Positions 47,248 through 58,419 of a DNA stretch of 64,000 bases are shown piece after piece. A model generated the notes under the pieces. It did no database searches, was not told where the DNA came from, and saw nothing but the letters and a program-made list of their open reading frames with translations. Made by a program: the position numbers and the translations under genes. The stretch is taken from NCBI GenBank assembly GCA_037903355.1, contig JBAJFE010000004.1, positions 2,666,001 through 2,730,000 of the forward strand, read 5' to 3'. The stretch's first letter is position 1. Each line of letters begins with the position of its first letter. The stretch is from Trichuris trichiura. Taxonomy: Eukaryota > Nematoda > Enoplea > Trichinellida > Trichuridae.

Positions 47248-49597
47248 ATGCTAAGCGAGGATGAGCGTAGCAGGCTTTTGAGAGCTCAGCCTGCGTTGCT
47301 GACAGATCTTGAGCCAAAAGAATTGACCGCCTATTTGCAAGCATGCTCCGTTCTCAGCGACGCCGATGTCGAATTGATCCGCTCGAAGGTAATCATTTTG
47401 GTGCTTTCATTTTTCAATTTTTTCACCCGCATTCGCTTAGCCGATTCGACGAGACAGAGTTGTCACATTGCTGGAGATCTATCGTCGCAAGGCGTGTTCG
47501 CTGGAACCTTTAGTAGAGGCGTTGAAAAAGGAAATGTTGGAGCATCTTGCTGTTCTGCTGACGAAGCCGGCCTGTGAAACGGACCTGGTAGGGGCTTCAG
47601 GTTCAAGAATGACGCTAAACATGCTGTGCATCCTCGGTAAAGTGCCACGCAAACCTCAAGGCTATGTTGAACGTACACTTCTGCTCGACAAGATTAAAGC
47701 AGCCCTTTTCCAACTAGACAACGAACCTGGTTGGGTTGTTGTGCATGGTAAGTCCAGATCTGAAATTTCGACGCTTATCTTACCCATGAACGCCAAAAGG
47801 GTGGTGAAAGTGTGATTTTATTCAAGTCGAAATAGTGCATGTATAAATGTAAATGTCTAAAACGCATTTATTTGACATGTTAACGTATTCGCTCGTGGTC
47901 GCTTAGTTTCATCAGTATTTTGCGCAAAACCAGTTGCTTAACGTGCGCTAATGACGTATGACGCGATGGACGTAAGAAATTGATCGGAAACTCGTTTCAG
48001 CTTCGTTGCTATTGAGATGGCCTACTTTTTTCTTCAGGAATGTCCGGCTGTGGAAAATCTGTCTTAGCATCCGCTGTACTTGCCGATCCCGAAATTACCG
48101 GAAAGCTGTTTGACCGAGTATATTGGATTGTTGCGGGTCAGCATTGCGACAAGGATCGAACATTGGCTACAATGCAAGATTTGTACAGTAAAATGTCCAA
48201 AGATAGCTATCAGTTAAGCAGCATTTCCGAAGCGTCCGACCGTCTTGTTGAAGTTCTATTATTCGACTATCCGCGCACTTTGATCATTCTTGACGACGTG
48301 TGGTCCGACGGGGTTGTACAAGCATACGACGAGCTGCAGTGTCGCATATTGGCAACTACTCGTAATGCGTTGCTTTTTGACGTGGTCAACAGCGGTAAAC
48401 ATTTTGTCCTTGTGGAACCATCCGGCTTTACGAAGGAGGAGGCGATGAGGGCTTTCAGCTCATGGCTCAACGTCGACCCTGCTCGCTTGCCGCGGGAAGC
48501 GGAACAAATTTTCTACGAATGCAAAGGCCATCCATTCCTCATCTCCCTCGTGGGCTCCCTGCTCAAGGAGCACAAAAGCAGGTAGGAGACTAAATTGACC
48601 ACTTTTTTACCTTTATGCAAATCGCACATTTTAATTTGTAGTATATTAATAAAATACGGGCAAAACCTCTTTCCAAGTTAGGCATTTCGTCCTTAATTGT
48701 CAGTTATCCCGAAACTGTGATTAGCATAATTTAAAAGTTATGTATATGGTTTTTCCTAGTATTTCGACGCGTTAATGTTTAGTCGGTTAAATATGTAAAA
48801 TTTTTTTGCAAAATGAAGTCGTTACAATGCTGTTTTTAGTTAAAATTATTCCCATAGCATTCAGCAACCTTCGGCAAACCTGCCGGCAGTAAATGGGCGC
48901 CATGACGGTAGAAGGACTCCCTTGAACCTGACCGTTTCTGTCCCTTTAAAGTGTTGTTCATCGGTGGGGCTTAATTGGAAGGGTCCAATATCTGATAAGC
49001 GGACCGCATGCGATAACGCGTCACAACGTGGTTTTGATTTGAGTTCATAAAAATCGTTAAGCATCGCGTCTTCGACATGACGCGGAATGACGTCACGCTT
49101 TTTAAATTCAAATTCAGCCCTTTCCTTCACGGAACGTATGCAAATTTTTAAAACTGCATCCGGTCAGTCTCACCCTAAACAAAGTAGCTCATTTGTCCGC
49201 TAGACTTGGCCTTTGATATGGGCATTGTCCATCCTGTTGCGTGTGGTGTCCTACGGAATGTTTTCATTGGCGATGACAATCCTTTCCAGGTTAGGCTTCT
49301 TCCTTTTTTGCTTAGACAAAGAAAAGAGAATGATGACGTCATTTTGGGCGACCAATTCGGGCCCATCGAAGTGCCACTCCTTACCTTTGAGGTTTACGGT
49401 AGCTTTTTGTGTTGACCAAATGCTTTTTGCACACGTACGCATTGTAGCAGCTCAGCTTTGTTGAAACAATGCGGGTCTTCATTTTTTTATTGATCGGTCA
49501 TCGGTGCGGAAGCGCATATATCACTCTCGACGATATTTTGTCGCATAAAGTGTCATTTAATTCTTTTGATTTTCGGTGATGATTTTTTAATGTAGTA

Positions 49598-49655
<58 letters not shown>

Positions 49656-49923
49656 TAACTTCTTGGTACGGGACCGTATAGTTTCATGTTGAGTTTCTTT
49701 TACGGAAATTTTGTCCCGTTGATAATATTTTTATTATTATTCCGTAGCTTTCTGGTCAAACGAGACCCAACTTCAGCGGTGTTAATATAAAGCAATGACG
49801 TAACGAAAATTCACGGTGTTCTTGCTTTATATTAACACCGCTGAAGTTGGGTCTCGTTTGACCAGAAAGCTACGGAATAATAAAAATATTATCAACAGGA
49901 CAAAATTTCCGTAAAAGAAACTC

Positions 49924-50006
<83 letters not shown>

Positions 50007-50229
50007 AGAGTCTTTTACATACATAAAAACGGGAACCTATCCGTAATAAAGTTTTTCATTATGAATAATAACATCAACAACTTAAGACCGCTGATGACGG
50101 GTCTCGAATGACCCGAAAGCTCCGGAGTCCTTCTATATACATAACAAACGGGAATTATCCGTAATAAACTTCTTCATTATGAAAACATTTGTTCCCGTAC
50201 CAAGAAACCACGTTTTCAAAATAATAGTA

Positions 50230-50288
<59 letters not shown>

Positions 50289-51279
50289 TTTCTTTTTCCT
50301 TTTTCTTCTCTTGTAACGGGCGTTCAGAAATTTTGTTCTGATTTTTTTTAGCGGGATTTCTGCCTGTTCTTTAGTAACGCTTATTTTATAAACGCATTTG
50401 CGTTTATATATATATATATTCTTGAAAATGTGATTTCTTGGTACGGGAGCGTATGTTTTCATAGTGCAAAAGTTTTATTACGGAATTATTCCCGTTTAAT
50501 GTGTTAAATAACTCCGGAGCTTTCGGGTCGACCGAGACCCGTCTTCAGCGATTGTGAGTTATGGATATATTGTTGTTTTGTAAATGTAACTTCTTGGTAC
50601 GGGACTGTATAGTTTCATGTCGAGTTTCTTTTACCGTGAAAATTTCGTTACTTCATTGCTTTATTTTAACACCGCTGAAGACGGGTCTCGTTTGACCTGA
50701 AAGCTCTGGAATATTAAAAATTTTTCAACGGGACAAACTTTCCGTAAAAGAAACTCGACATGAATATATACATATATATATATATATATATATTCTTTTT
50801 TCTTTTGTTCGTTACGGGTTTTTAATTTGTTTTTCTAAAGTATTTCGCGGAATTTATCAACGGGTCAAAATTCCGTGAAATGATTTAGAAAATATATATA
50901 TATATATATATATGTGACTAAAGAACGGGCAGAAATCCCGCTAAAAAAATCAGAACAAAATTTCTGAACGTCCGTTACAAGAGAAGAAAAAGGAAAAAGA
51001 AAACTCTTCTTCTTCTTCTTATTATTATTATTATTGTTATTATTATTATCTTAGTTCTTAACGTGTGTTTTTAACATTTCTTGGAAAAATTTCGCAGTTT
51101 CAACCCGTTCTTTAAAATAACGCGTATTTCATAAACGTTAAGTTGCGGAGAAGACGAACCCGACAAGCAGCACACACTACGCTGATGACGGATCCCGCAG
51201 TGACCCAAAAGCTCGGAGACGTTTATGAAATAAACGTTATTTTAAGGAAAGTGTTTAAAACCGCAAAATTTTTGCAAGA

Positions 51280-51340
<61 letters not shown>

Positions 51341-54300
51341 TTGTTGTTGTTGTTATTCTTTGATCATGAGTTAGTGTTCCTTGTCTAGGTGGAAGTTCTA
51401 CCATCGGTTGATTCATACTCACAATTTGAATAAGATAAGAAAAGTGTCCCAGTACAAGTATACGACGTTCAACGAAGCCGCTCTTCTGAGCTTGGACGAT
51501 CTTTCGGAGTCGCTCAAGAAGTTGTACTTCGATTTGGCCGTTTTTCCGCTTGGCGTTAGGATCAGCCCAGAAGTATGGCTCCGTTTTTTTTCCTTTTTGG
51601 CAAAGTGCCAACTCGCTTGTTGCTGTTCCCTTCAGGTGCTGACAGTCTATTGGGAGATGTCCAAATACGAAGTGGAAGATATTTTGTCGGAATTTGTGAA
51701 AAGAGCATTGCTCATTCGTCGCGACGATGGCGACGACGCGGGAATCGTTGAAGCCTACTACATTCACACGCTGTTGCATCGCGTTGTCAAGATGAACTTT
51801 GAAGCGGAGCAGCGGCAGGTACAATCTCTTCTTCCGTTAGCTACTAACACTTTCTCATTTTTTCAACTTTTAGTTGCTCCTCGCATCTCTAATTAAACAG
51901 TTACTTATCTGAAAAAAAACTCTTAGGTTTACTATACCGCCTACAGTCATTGCTTCCCTCCCGTCCATCCCATATTGAGTAAAAGAGGCATTTTTTCAAA
52001 AAGCCGTAAAAGCAATATTTTTTGCCTTTTTTGAAATTATTCCTTATTTGCATATGCTAATGTCTGATCGCTTGTTGAGTGGAAAATTTAAATTTTTATT
52101 CGATGCCCATTTAGTGATTCGCAGGTACAAAAACAATGTTTTTTTTATTTAGAAGTTACATCAACGTTTTTTGGCCGGATACTTGACGCGAGCGGACGGC
52201 CAGTGGCACAACCTAGCCGATCATGTCTATATTCACACTTTTGTTGGTTACCATTTGTTTCGTTCGGGCAATTTGGTTGCCTTGGCCGACGTCTACTTAA
52301 ATCTTGGCTTTTTGTCCAAGAAAATATCCCTATGCGGCCCGTCGACGGTGCTTCACGATTTTGTTGTCTACGGGCAGTTTGTCAGAGACGCAGTGCGTTG
52401 CAAGCGAATTTTTCCTAAGCTTTACTTCACGCGCTATTTTAGCATCCGGCTTTGTTCGACCAAATGCAAGAATTGTTGCAGCGTTACTGCTATCATTTAG
52501 CTATAAATAACGGGCGTCATTTGAATTTCATTCAACGTGCCTTACTGCAACCTCGCGACAGCGAATTGTTTAAGCTAGCTTTGGGGTATACGGAATCAAA
52601 GAACGACGGTACGTCTTGGAGAACGTGCGCCACCTATTTGTACTTATTACTTGCACGCGTATCCGCTTTGAGAAATAATTTTTTTCTTTTTGCTTTAGAA
52701 GAAGCTGCGCCGCCTATAAATCGCCGCGATATATGTTCAGCTGCAAATCAGCCAAGGCCAGCATATGGCTGTCCGACCAAAAGATTTTGCTGTATTTGGG
52801 ATACGACTCGACGCTTCGAGTTCCGTAGCGTTTGCGCGCCTTCAAGAATTGTCGTGACTTATTTTTTCCATTTTTTCAGGTCTGCTGCACCAGCACCGGC
52901 TTGCAACTGTACCGATGCGCTCTTAATCGTATGCCGACTTCAATATGCTTTTCTCGAAGCGAAAACAAGCTGCTTGTTTCCTACGATGGTTGCGTGGCCG
53001 TATTTGAAATTCATGTCAGTTTGGGGCGTCGTTTTCAATTGGGATCGTCGTCGGATGTTGTTGAAAGTCAGCGAACTCCTTCGCCGCTTTTCAACTGCTT
53101 AGGCGAAGCGTTCGCTTGGCGATGCGATTTGAACGACGACTCTTTGGACAATACAGCCGATCCGTTGCTGTCTATAATGGGCGAATTTCAAGTATGCGAT
53201 GCGCATATATCGTCCATTGTCACTTGTTGCACCTTTGATCGAAACGGCAACGTGGCGGCTTGTTGTAGCAGCGATTGTTCAATACTTTTATGCGACTTGG
53301 TCACCGGTAAGGTGTTGCATAAATTGTTGGGTCACCGTAGCCCAGTGACCAAGTGCAGCTTTGACGCGGACGATTCGCGTTTGATCAGCGCTGACCAAAG
53401 TGGCATTTTGTTGCTATGGCGTCTGAGCGACTACCAATCGACTCGTCTTCCCGCCTTGCACTTACGTCCCATTCTGTTTTGCAACTTTATGCCAATTACC
53501 TGTCAGCAAGATTGCGTCGTAGCAATTTCGGATAGTCTGCTGGCCGTTTACGACCTTACCGACAGAATGAGCTGGAAAACATGGCAGCCCGACGGCCTCA
53601 CTATTACTTGTGCCGATCTGTCGCCCAGCGGCTGCGTATCGGCTTTGGCCTTAAGCGACTGCTCCATAACGGTAAGTTTTGTAATGGAAAATGTTCATAT
53701 TGTAAGTGAGGTTCGCTGTTAGTTGCGTTCAAGCGCTCCTGAAGCTACTTCGGTTTACAGAATGCTAAATATGATGTGCAGGTTCGTAGAGCACAATTCA
53801 AGCGCTCCAACGCTGCGAAGAGCTCTCGTTGGCGCCATTGCTTAATAATTATAGCGCTCCACTTTTTGTAAACGGAAAAGCAACACTTCCGTAAAATGTG
53901 CGCGTGCTTTTTTGTATTATTTATGAATTTCTGACTTTGTTTTGACGTAAGTTATTTCGAGCAGAGACGCTGCGAAAATATACCATTGTTTTTCAGCAAA
54001 AATCGCAATATTTTTTTACCTTATGTCTTATTTTGCTTTAGTCCAGACGAATGCATGACTTATTAGGCTGAAAGAATTAAGACGTACCTATCCAAGTTAA
54101 GTATGACATAGTATTGTCGCCTGATGAGCCGTGGTAGTAAATAACGGGACAACATTTGGAAGTCCACCGCATAATCTGATTAATATATTAAAGGTTTGTT
54201 TGCTTTTCAGGTTTTTCAATATGTCTTTTTTAAGATATTAAAAATGGACGACATGGATATGTGCAAAAGCAGCTTGACAACACAGTATCGTCCTTTTATT

Positions 54301-55931
54301 GAACTGCATTTTTCAACTTGCGGCGCCGACTTACTAGCACTGAGAAACGATGGTGCCGTTCTGGTAAGACTGGCGTGATTTTGATTAGCTGTCTTCTACG
54401 AGAAAGTTAAGATTTTCGAAAATGTCGAAGCGGAGGAACATCCCGCGCAACCTATCAAATTATTGGACATCGTGGAGACTGACAATGGCATTCTACTCGC
54501 CAGCGTCGATGGCTTTGGCATCTTATCCGTACGACAATTGTTCTTTGCCCTTTTTAAGACTTATTGGCGTATCCCTTAACATATGGACGGGCAAAAAGAA
54601 AAAAGGCGAACTTGCGCGTTTAAAGTTTCAGATTTTTCAGCCTTAATTGTTAGACGTTGTGCTTGAGAATTGCTAGTCATTGTTTTTGCCAGCTAAACTT
54701 AGTTATTTCATTCCATTGCTCAGAAATAGGCAGTTCGGTTTTTCATGGCTGTAGGGAAGACGCGACGTTACTAAGAGACGATAATCATACCAAGAAATAT
54801 GGGGCAGAACGAACGTTATACAAATAACGAAAGATTGGCTTTGTGCTCTGATTGGAAAACCAGAGTCTTAAGTAGTTATTTTCAAAAAAGGATGTGTTTA
54901 TGTATATTCTGTTTAGTGTATTCATACTTATATGAGCTTTTACTGATGCAGGTGCAGCGAATACGCTCGAAAGAATCGACCGTCACAGCGCATATTCAAC
55001 CGGATGCGTGCTATCTTCATTGGTCAGCAAATGGTCGACATCTTTGTATTGCTCATAGCGATGGTCAGGTGAAATTGTGGACATTTGAGAATAGCCAGTT
55101 GATTCTCTTTGCTCAATGCTTTGTCGACTTGCCGGGCCTATTATGTACCACATTCACGCCGGATTCTCTGAAGCTCTTGTTGGCGTCACGTCACGGTCAA
55201 TTACGTGTTATAGATTTGGACGGTCAAATAGATGACAGTCCGTTTAAAATCTCGTTATCAGTCGAAGTGAACAAAGTGGTTTGCTTTGGCGAGCAGGAAA
55301 AGCAAGCGGTGCTCATTGGATGCGGCGAGGGCAGCCTTATAGTCTGGAATTTGCATAAAAAAGAACCAATTCTAAGGTTGTTAGCGCATAAGAAAAAAAT
55401 AATTGACTGCGATATTGATCATCAATGTCGCTGGATAGCGTCGGCGTCCGACGACTTAACAGTGAAGGTGCTTAGTTGTACATTGTTGATATTTAGGAAG
55501 TGAAAGTTGCGCTCTTTTAGGTTTGGGAATTGGAGGAGGCAAAGATGCTTTTCGAATACTACGAATCGGCTACTGTTCCTCAGTGCTGCAAAATCTCGCC
55601 GGACTATCCGGACGGAAACTTGTTAGCCGTTGGTGACGATCGCGGAGTGGTGTGCCTTATATCTTTGTCCAGCGGTAGTATATTGCACAAAATTTTTGCT
55701 CATTTAACTCCCGTCCATGGTTTGGCATTTTGCCAATCGTATACCTTGGTAACTTTATCGTCCGAGGTGAAGTGGTACTGCTTGAGCAGCCGACGTTTGC
55801 GGTTGTTTGCGGAAGAATCGGCTAATCGAATTTTTCTGTACGAAAATCACGGGATCTGCCTTATTGCCGACAAGTACAACAACTATCACGTCATGGAATT
55901 GCCAGACTGGAAAACCGCAGTATCGTCTTAA
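47248..55931 (+). CDS. Apaf1: APAF1 homologue: CARD, NB-ARC, WD40 propellers
   Basis: Thirteen exons join in frame to 1286 residues (human APAF1: 1248): 47248-47388, 47441-47747, 48038-48581, 51389-51572, 51636-51818, 52153-52392, 52443-52585, 52699-52819, 52880-53671, 54211-54363, 54403-54528, 54952-55467, 55521-55931. A CARD (residues 1 to about 90) recruits initiator caspase. NB-ARC has Walker A GMSGCGKSVL (about 150-159), Walker B LIILDDVW (about 230-237), ATTR and GHPFLISL. The winged-helix and helical region is close to human (YWEMSKYEVEDILSEFVKRA; CGPSTVLHDFVVY). About 12-14 WD repeats follow (for example ISSIVTCCTFDRNGNVAACC; LHWSANGRHLCIAHSDGQVK; CRWIASASDDLTVKVWELEE). The WD region is the cytochrome-c sensor in vertebrates; here that role is inference. 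Intron 3 (2.8 kb) is full of hairpin elements. Caenorhabditis CED-4 lacks the WD part. Confidence 0.95.
49593..49654. repeat. AAT microsatellite
   Basis: About 18 AAT units in APAF1 intron 3, immediately left of a hairpin element. Further long AAT or ATT runs lie at 49925-50004, 50219-50287 and 51281-51339. Confidence 0.95.
49660..49923. mobile_element. hairpin element with ~103-bp arms in APAF1 intron 3
   Basis: Arms 49691-49794 and 49822-49923 are almost perfect inverted repeats. Each contains the core (CTGAAGT, stem, GAAA), so it occurs on both strands. A tail containing ttggtacgggaccgtat (about 49660-49690) precedes the left arm, and AAT repeats lie on both sides. The CTGANGA box and the stem carry substitutions, suggesting an inactive copy. 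Confidence 0.75.
50031..50215. mobile_element. related element copy, core CTGATGA at 50091
   Basis: CTGATGA (50091-50097), a GGGTC/GACCC stem, and GAAA (50115-50118). It is followed by the terminal segment cgtaataaacttcttcat and the complement of the shared tail (cccgtaccaagaa, about 50192-50205). A similar cgtaataaagtttttcat block lies upstream at 50042. Confidence 0.6.
50436..50560 (-). mobile_element. single-arm element copy, minus-strand core
   Basis: Begins with the shared tail ttggtacgggagcgtatg (about 50437), continues with a tttattacgga block, and carries the core on the minus strand: CTGAAGA at 50548-50542 and GAAA at 50524-50521, joined by a perfect GGGTC/GACCC stem. No second arm is present. 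Confidence 0.6.
50592..50767 (+). mobile_element. hairpin element copy with core at 50675
   Basis: Tail ttcttggtacgggactg, then terminal inverted segments around 50616-50635 and 50745-50764 (20 bp perfect). The core is CTGAAGA (50675-50681), a stem with one G-T pair, and GAAA (50699-50702). It is followed by a TA microsatellite (50764-50793). Confidence 0.65.
51077..51281 (+). mobile_element. hairpin element copy with diverged arms
   Basis: Imperfect arms 51077-51139 and 51219-51281. The loop has CTGATGA (51182-51188) and a decayed stem, and the GAAA box is altered to CAAAA. It inserts next to AAT repeats and lies only about 110 bp upstream of APAF1 exon 4. Confidence 0.6.
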
Positions 55932-57102
55932 CGAAATTTCCACTCGTTCTACCTTTGCTCCAACGAACTATCGGCGCGTCATAGCGTCTTGAAGTTAAAA
56001 CTGCGTTGATTGTTCCCCGTTTGTACCACTTTTATTCGTTGTCCTAAGTTATTCATATCTCCTTATTGTTGGTTCCATTCCACTGCTTCAACAATTGTAC
56101 GGATGCAAATTGTTTTTGCTCACTTTTGGTTATATGCATATAGCTCGGGTACTGTATGTACAAGTAAAGTTGTATTGCATGGTAAAACAATCAGAAATGG
56201 TATAGCACTTTTAAAAATGTTTGCTAAGCACAGGTAGTCGCTATCCTTTCTTGCGGTTGCGGTGGTAATGCAGCCATTTAACTGTATCGATTTAAAGTAG
56301 TCAGGAAAGGACTTTCATATTGAAACTACGTAATTTAATACCTTTGGTAATCATTTAGCGAAGTGTTGCGTCAAAACGCTTTGTTAATCCTTTCTTAAAT
56401 TTGAAAGTAATAGCTGTTACCTGCAAATCATTACAAAATTTCTGCTTCGCAAGCAGCGGTTGTACAAAAATATTTTAGTGAAGATTTTTCTTTCTAGAGA
56501 CAGTTAACCGAACAAAAGTTGATTCGGAAGCTTTCGAGCCGAGCTGCTTTTTGTGGGTCGAACGGGAGCCCATTATCGGCTTAGGTTTATGCAACGTGCA
56601 ATCCCCAGAACCATAAAAAATCTAAGTTTTTCCGTTGCTTTAACTGCGCTGCAGCTGCTGTCAATTGCGTTTCGGGGCGTACTTAACTGCAAAATATACC
56701 AAACTGTTAGTTTTTCAAACCTACAGTACCTTTTCCATTGTGCGTAAATGATGGGTAGGTATTAAGACCTATCTATACAATTTTCTTTGGTTTACGCTTT
56801 TAAAATAAACTATGTGCGTCAGAGCCAATTTGTTGAAGCGTTATAGTGATAACATTGCTGAGCTACTACTGTTCTGCGCTTTTCTACACAGTTTACGTCA
56901 CATGAATCGTTTTGCCATGAATGGCCTTCTGCAGAAATGAATGCGCTCAAATTTTTTAAGTTTGACTCAATTCTGCTAACGCAAAAAAATTTACAATAAA
57001 CTCTGAAACTCGTCTTACGCTCGTTTAGGCACGAAATACGTTTTATTTACAAAGTAATACAACTTTTTGTACAATGAACAAGAACTAAGCAAAGCAGTGA
57101 AG
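55932..57102. other. convergent intergenic spacer
   Basis: Between the stops of APAF1 (+) and GPKOW (-). No gene recognised. The GPKOW polyadenylation signal (minus-strand AATAAA, 57047-57042) lies near its right end. Confidence 0.5.
57042..57047 (-). promoter_or_regulatory. polyadenylation signal of GPKOW
   Basis: AATAAA on the minus strand, 56 bp downstream of the GPKOW stop. Confidence 0.6.
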
Positions 57103-58419
57103 TCAGTCATCGACGGGATCGCCAACGTACTCGGCAAAATCATCGTAACTCAATTTTAACGTATCGTCGGCAACTTGAACAACTGCTTGGCATTTTGACG
57201 AGTCCTGCTCGAGCATCCTACCAACTCGACCGCGCCATTTACCAAACAATACCATCACTTCGGCGTTACAGCTGCGAGGCACAACAGTTTCCAACTGATG
57301 CTCCTTTACATTTTCCAATAGCCCGCCATCGTCGAAGACAACGGTACACGTGTCCTTAGAGACCATATCCTCAATTCTACCCTTCTTTTTGTAAAACTTT
57401 CCTTTTGCGTAGTGCCGATCTATAAATCTAACTCGCACCATGGGATACATCCACCCGGTAGGAGCATGGTCCATTCTGTTAACAGGCTGGTCGCGTTTTG
57501 TTGCCACTTGCTTCCGTTCAAGGGGATTCCGAGAAAGCGGAACATCGGGAGTCGTATGCACCACTTCTTTTTTCTTGTATGTATCGTATTTCTCTTGATT
57601 AATGCATCGACCCTTTTGGAGATACTCAGCTGAGGAAACAACCTCAACAGAATACTGACTTAAACTTAATGTCTCCTTGGACAAAAGCATATGGCAAACA
57701 ACTCGGCAATTGTCTTCATCCATACTTATCACCTTGCCGTATTCGTTTGTGTGGGGCGCATCGGTTCGCTTAATGCAAGATCCCACCTGAAGCAATCTAG
57801 CGTCAACATATACGTTATTTCTAAAGGCGAAGTTCTATCGTTCATCAGGATAAACAATTATTTAGTAGACCGATTGTAGGATGAGTAAACAAACGGAAAT
57901 GAAACTAACCTTTAACTGAAGCTCCTCTTCCTCTTCTTTTGAAACGATATCCTTCTTTTCTTCCTTTGTTTTTGATTTCACGGCAGCACCCAAACCGAGC
58001 CCTTTTGGGCGGGGTTCCGACTCGATCACTTTTACGACTTGTTTGTTCGTTTTTCCAATTGCGGCACCCTCACTCCAGCCAAGGCCACGCAAAAGAGCCT
58101 TACCATATTCTTCGACGGGTATGGAATCATAGTCGATGTCTTGCTCACTTTCCAACTCTTCAAGGGAACCCAATTTTTCATCAGCGCCTCTGCGCACGAT
58201 CGAATAACTATCCGGAATGGCAGCAATAATAGGCACGTCGGTCTTTTCAGAGTCAGCAGCAGCTGAACGATGAGAATCCTTCGACGAAAATGTTCTTGTG
58301 TATTCCCGGTTATCGGTTTCTTCCTCCTCGTGGTCGAACATTTTGGATCGCTGCAGAGGCAAGTTTGCCCTAGCGTTAGGAGCCTGCCGCACTTTGAAGC
58401 TCTTCACTACCCCAGTCAT
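57103..58419 (-). CDS. GPKOW: G-patch and KOW-domain splicing protein (GPKOW/MOS2/Spp2)
   Basis: Two exons (58419-57910 and 57786-57103, a phase-0 junction over a 123-nt intron) give 397 residues. The G-patch (about residues 99-145) has YGKALLRGLGWSEGAAIGK and RPKGLGLGA. After an acidic KEEEEEL stretch come a first KOW segment (GSCIKRTDAPHTNEYGKVIS), a central conserved region (WMYPMVRVRFIDRHYAKGKF) and a second KOW segment (VMVLFGKWRGRVGRML). The family binds the DEAH helicase PRP2/DHX16 through the G-patch during spliceosome activation. The ATG at 58419 (MTGVVKSFKV) is chosen; the open frame upstream is leader. A KOW protein and SF3B2 in one window are both spliceosomal, but they lie 35 kb apart, so this is probably chance. 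Confidence 0.92.

Noticed and set aside
49827..51388. Open frames with long runs of Leu or Ile
   Set aside because: They are translations of AAT/ATT microsatellites and hairpin arms in the APAF1 intron.
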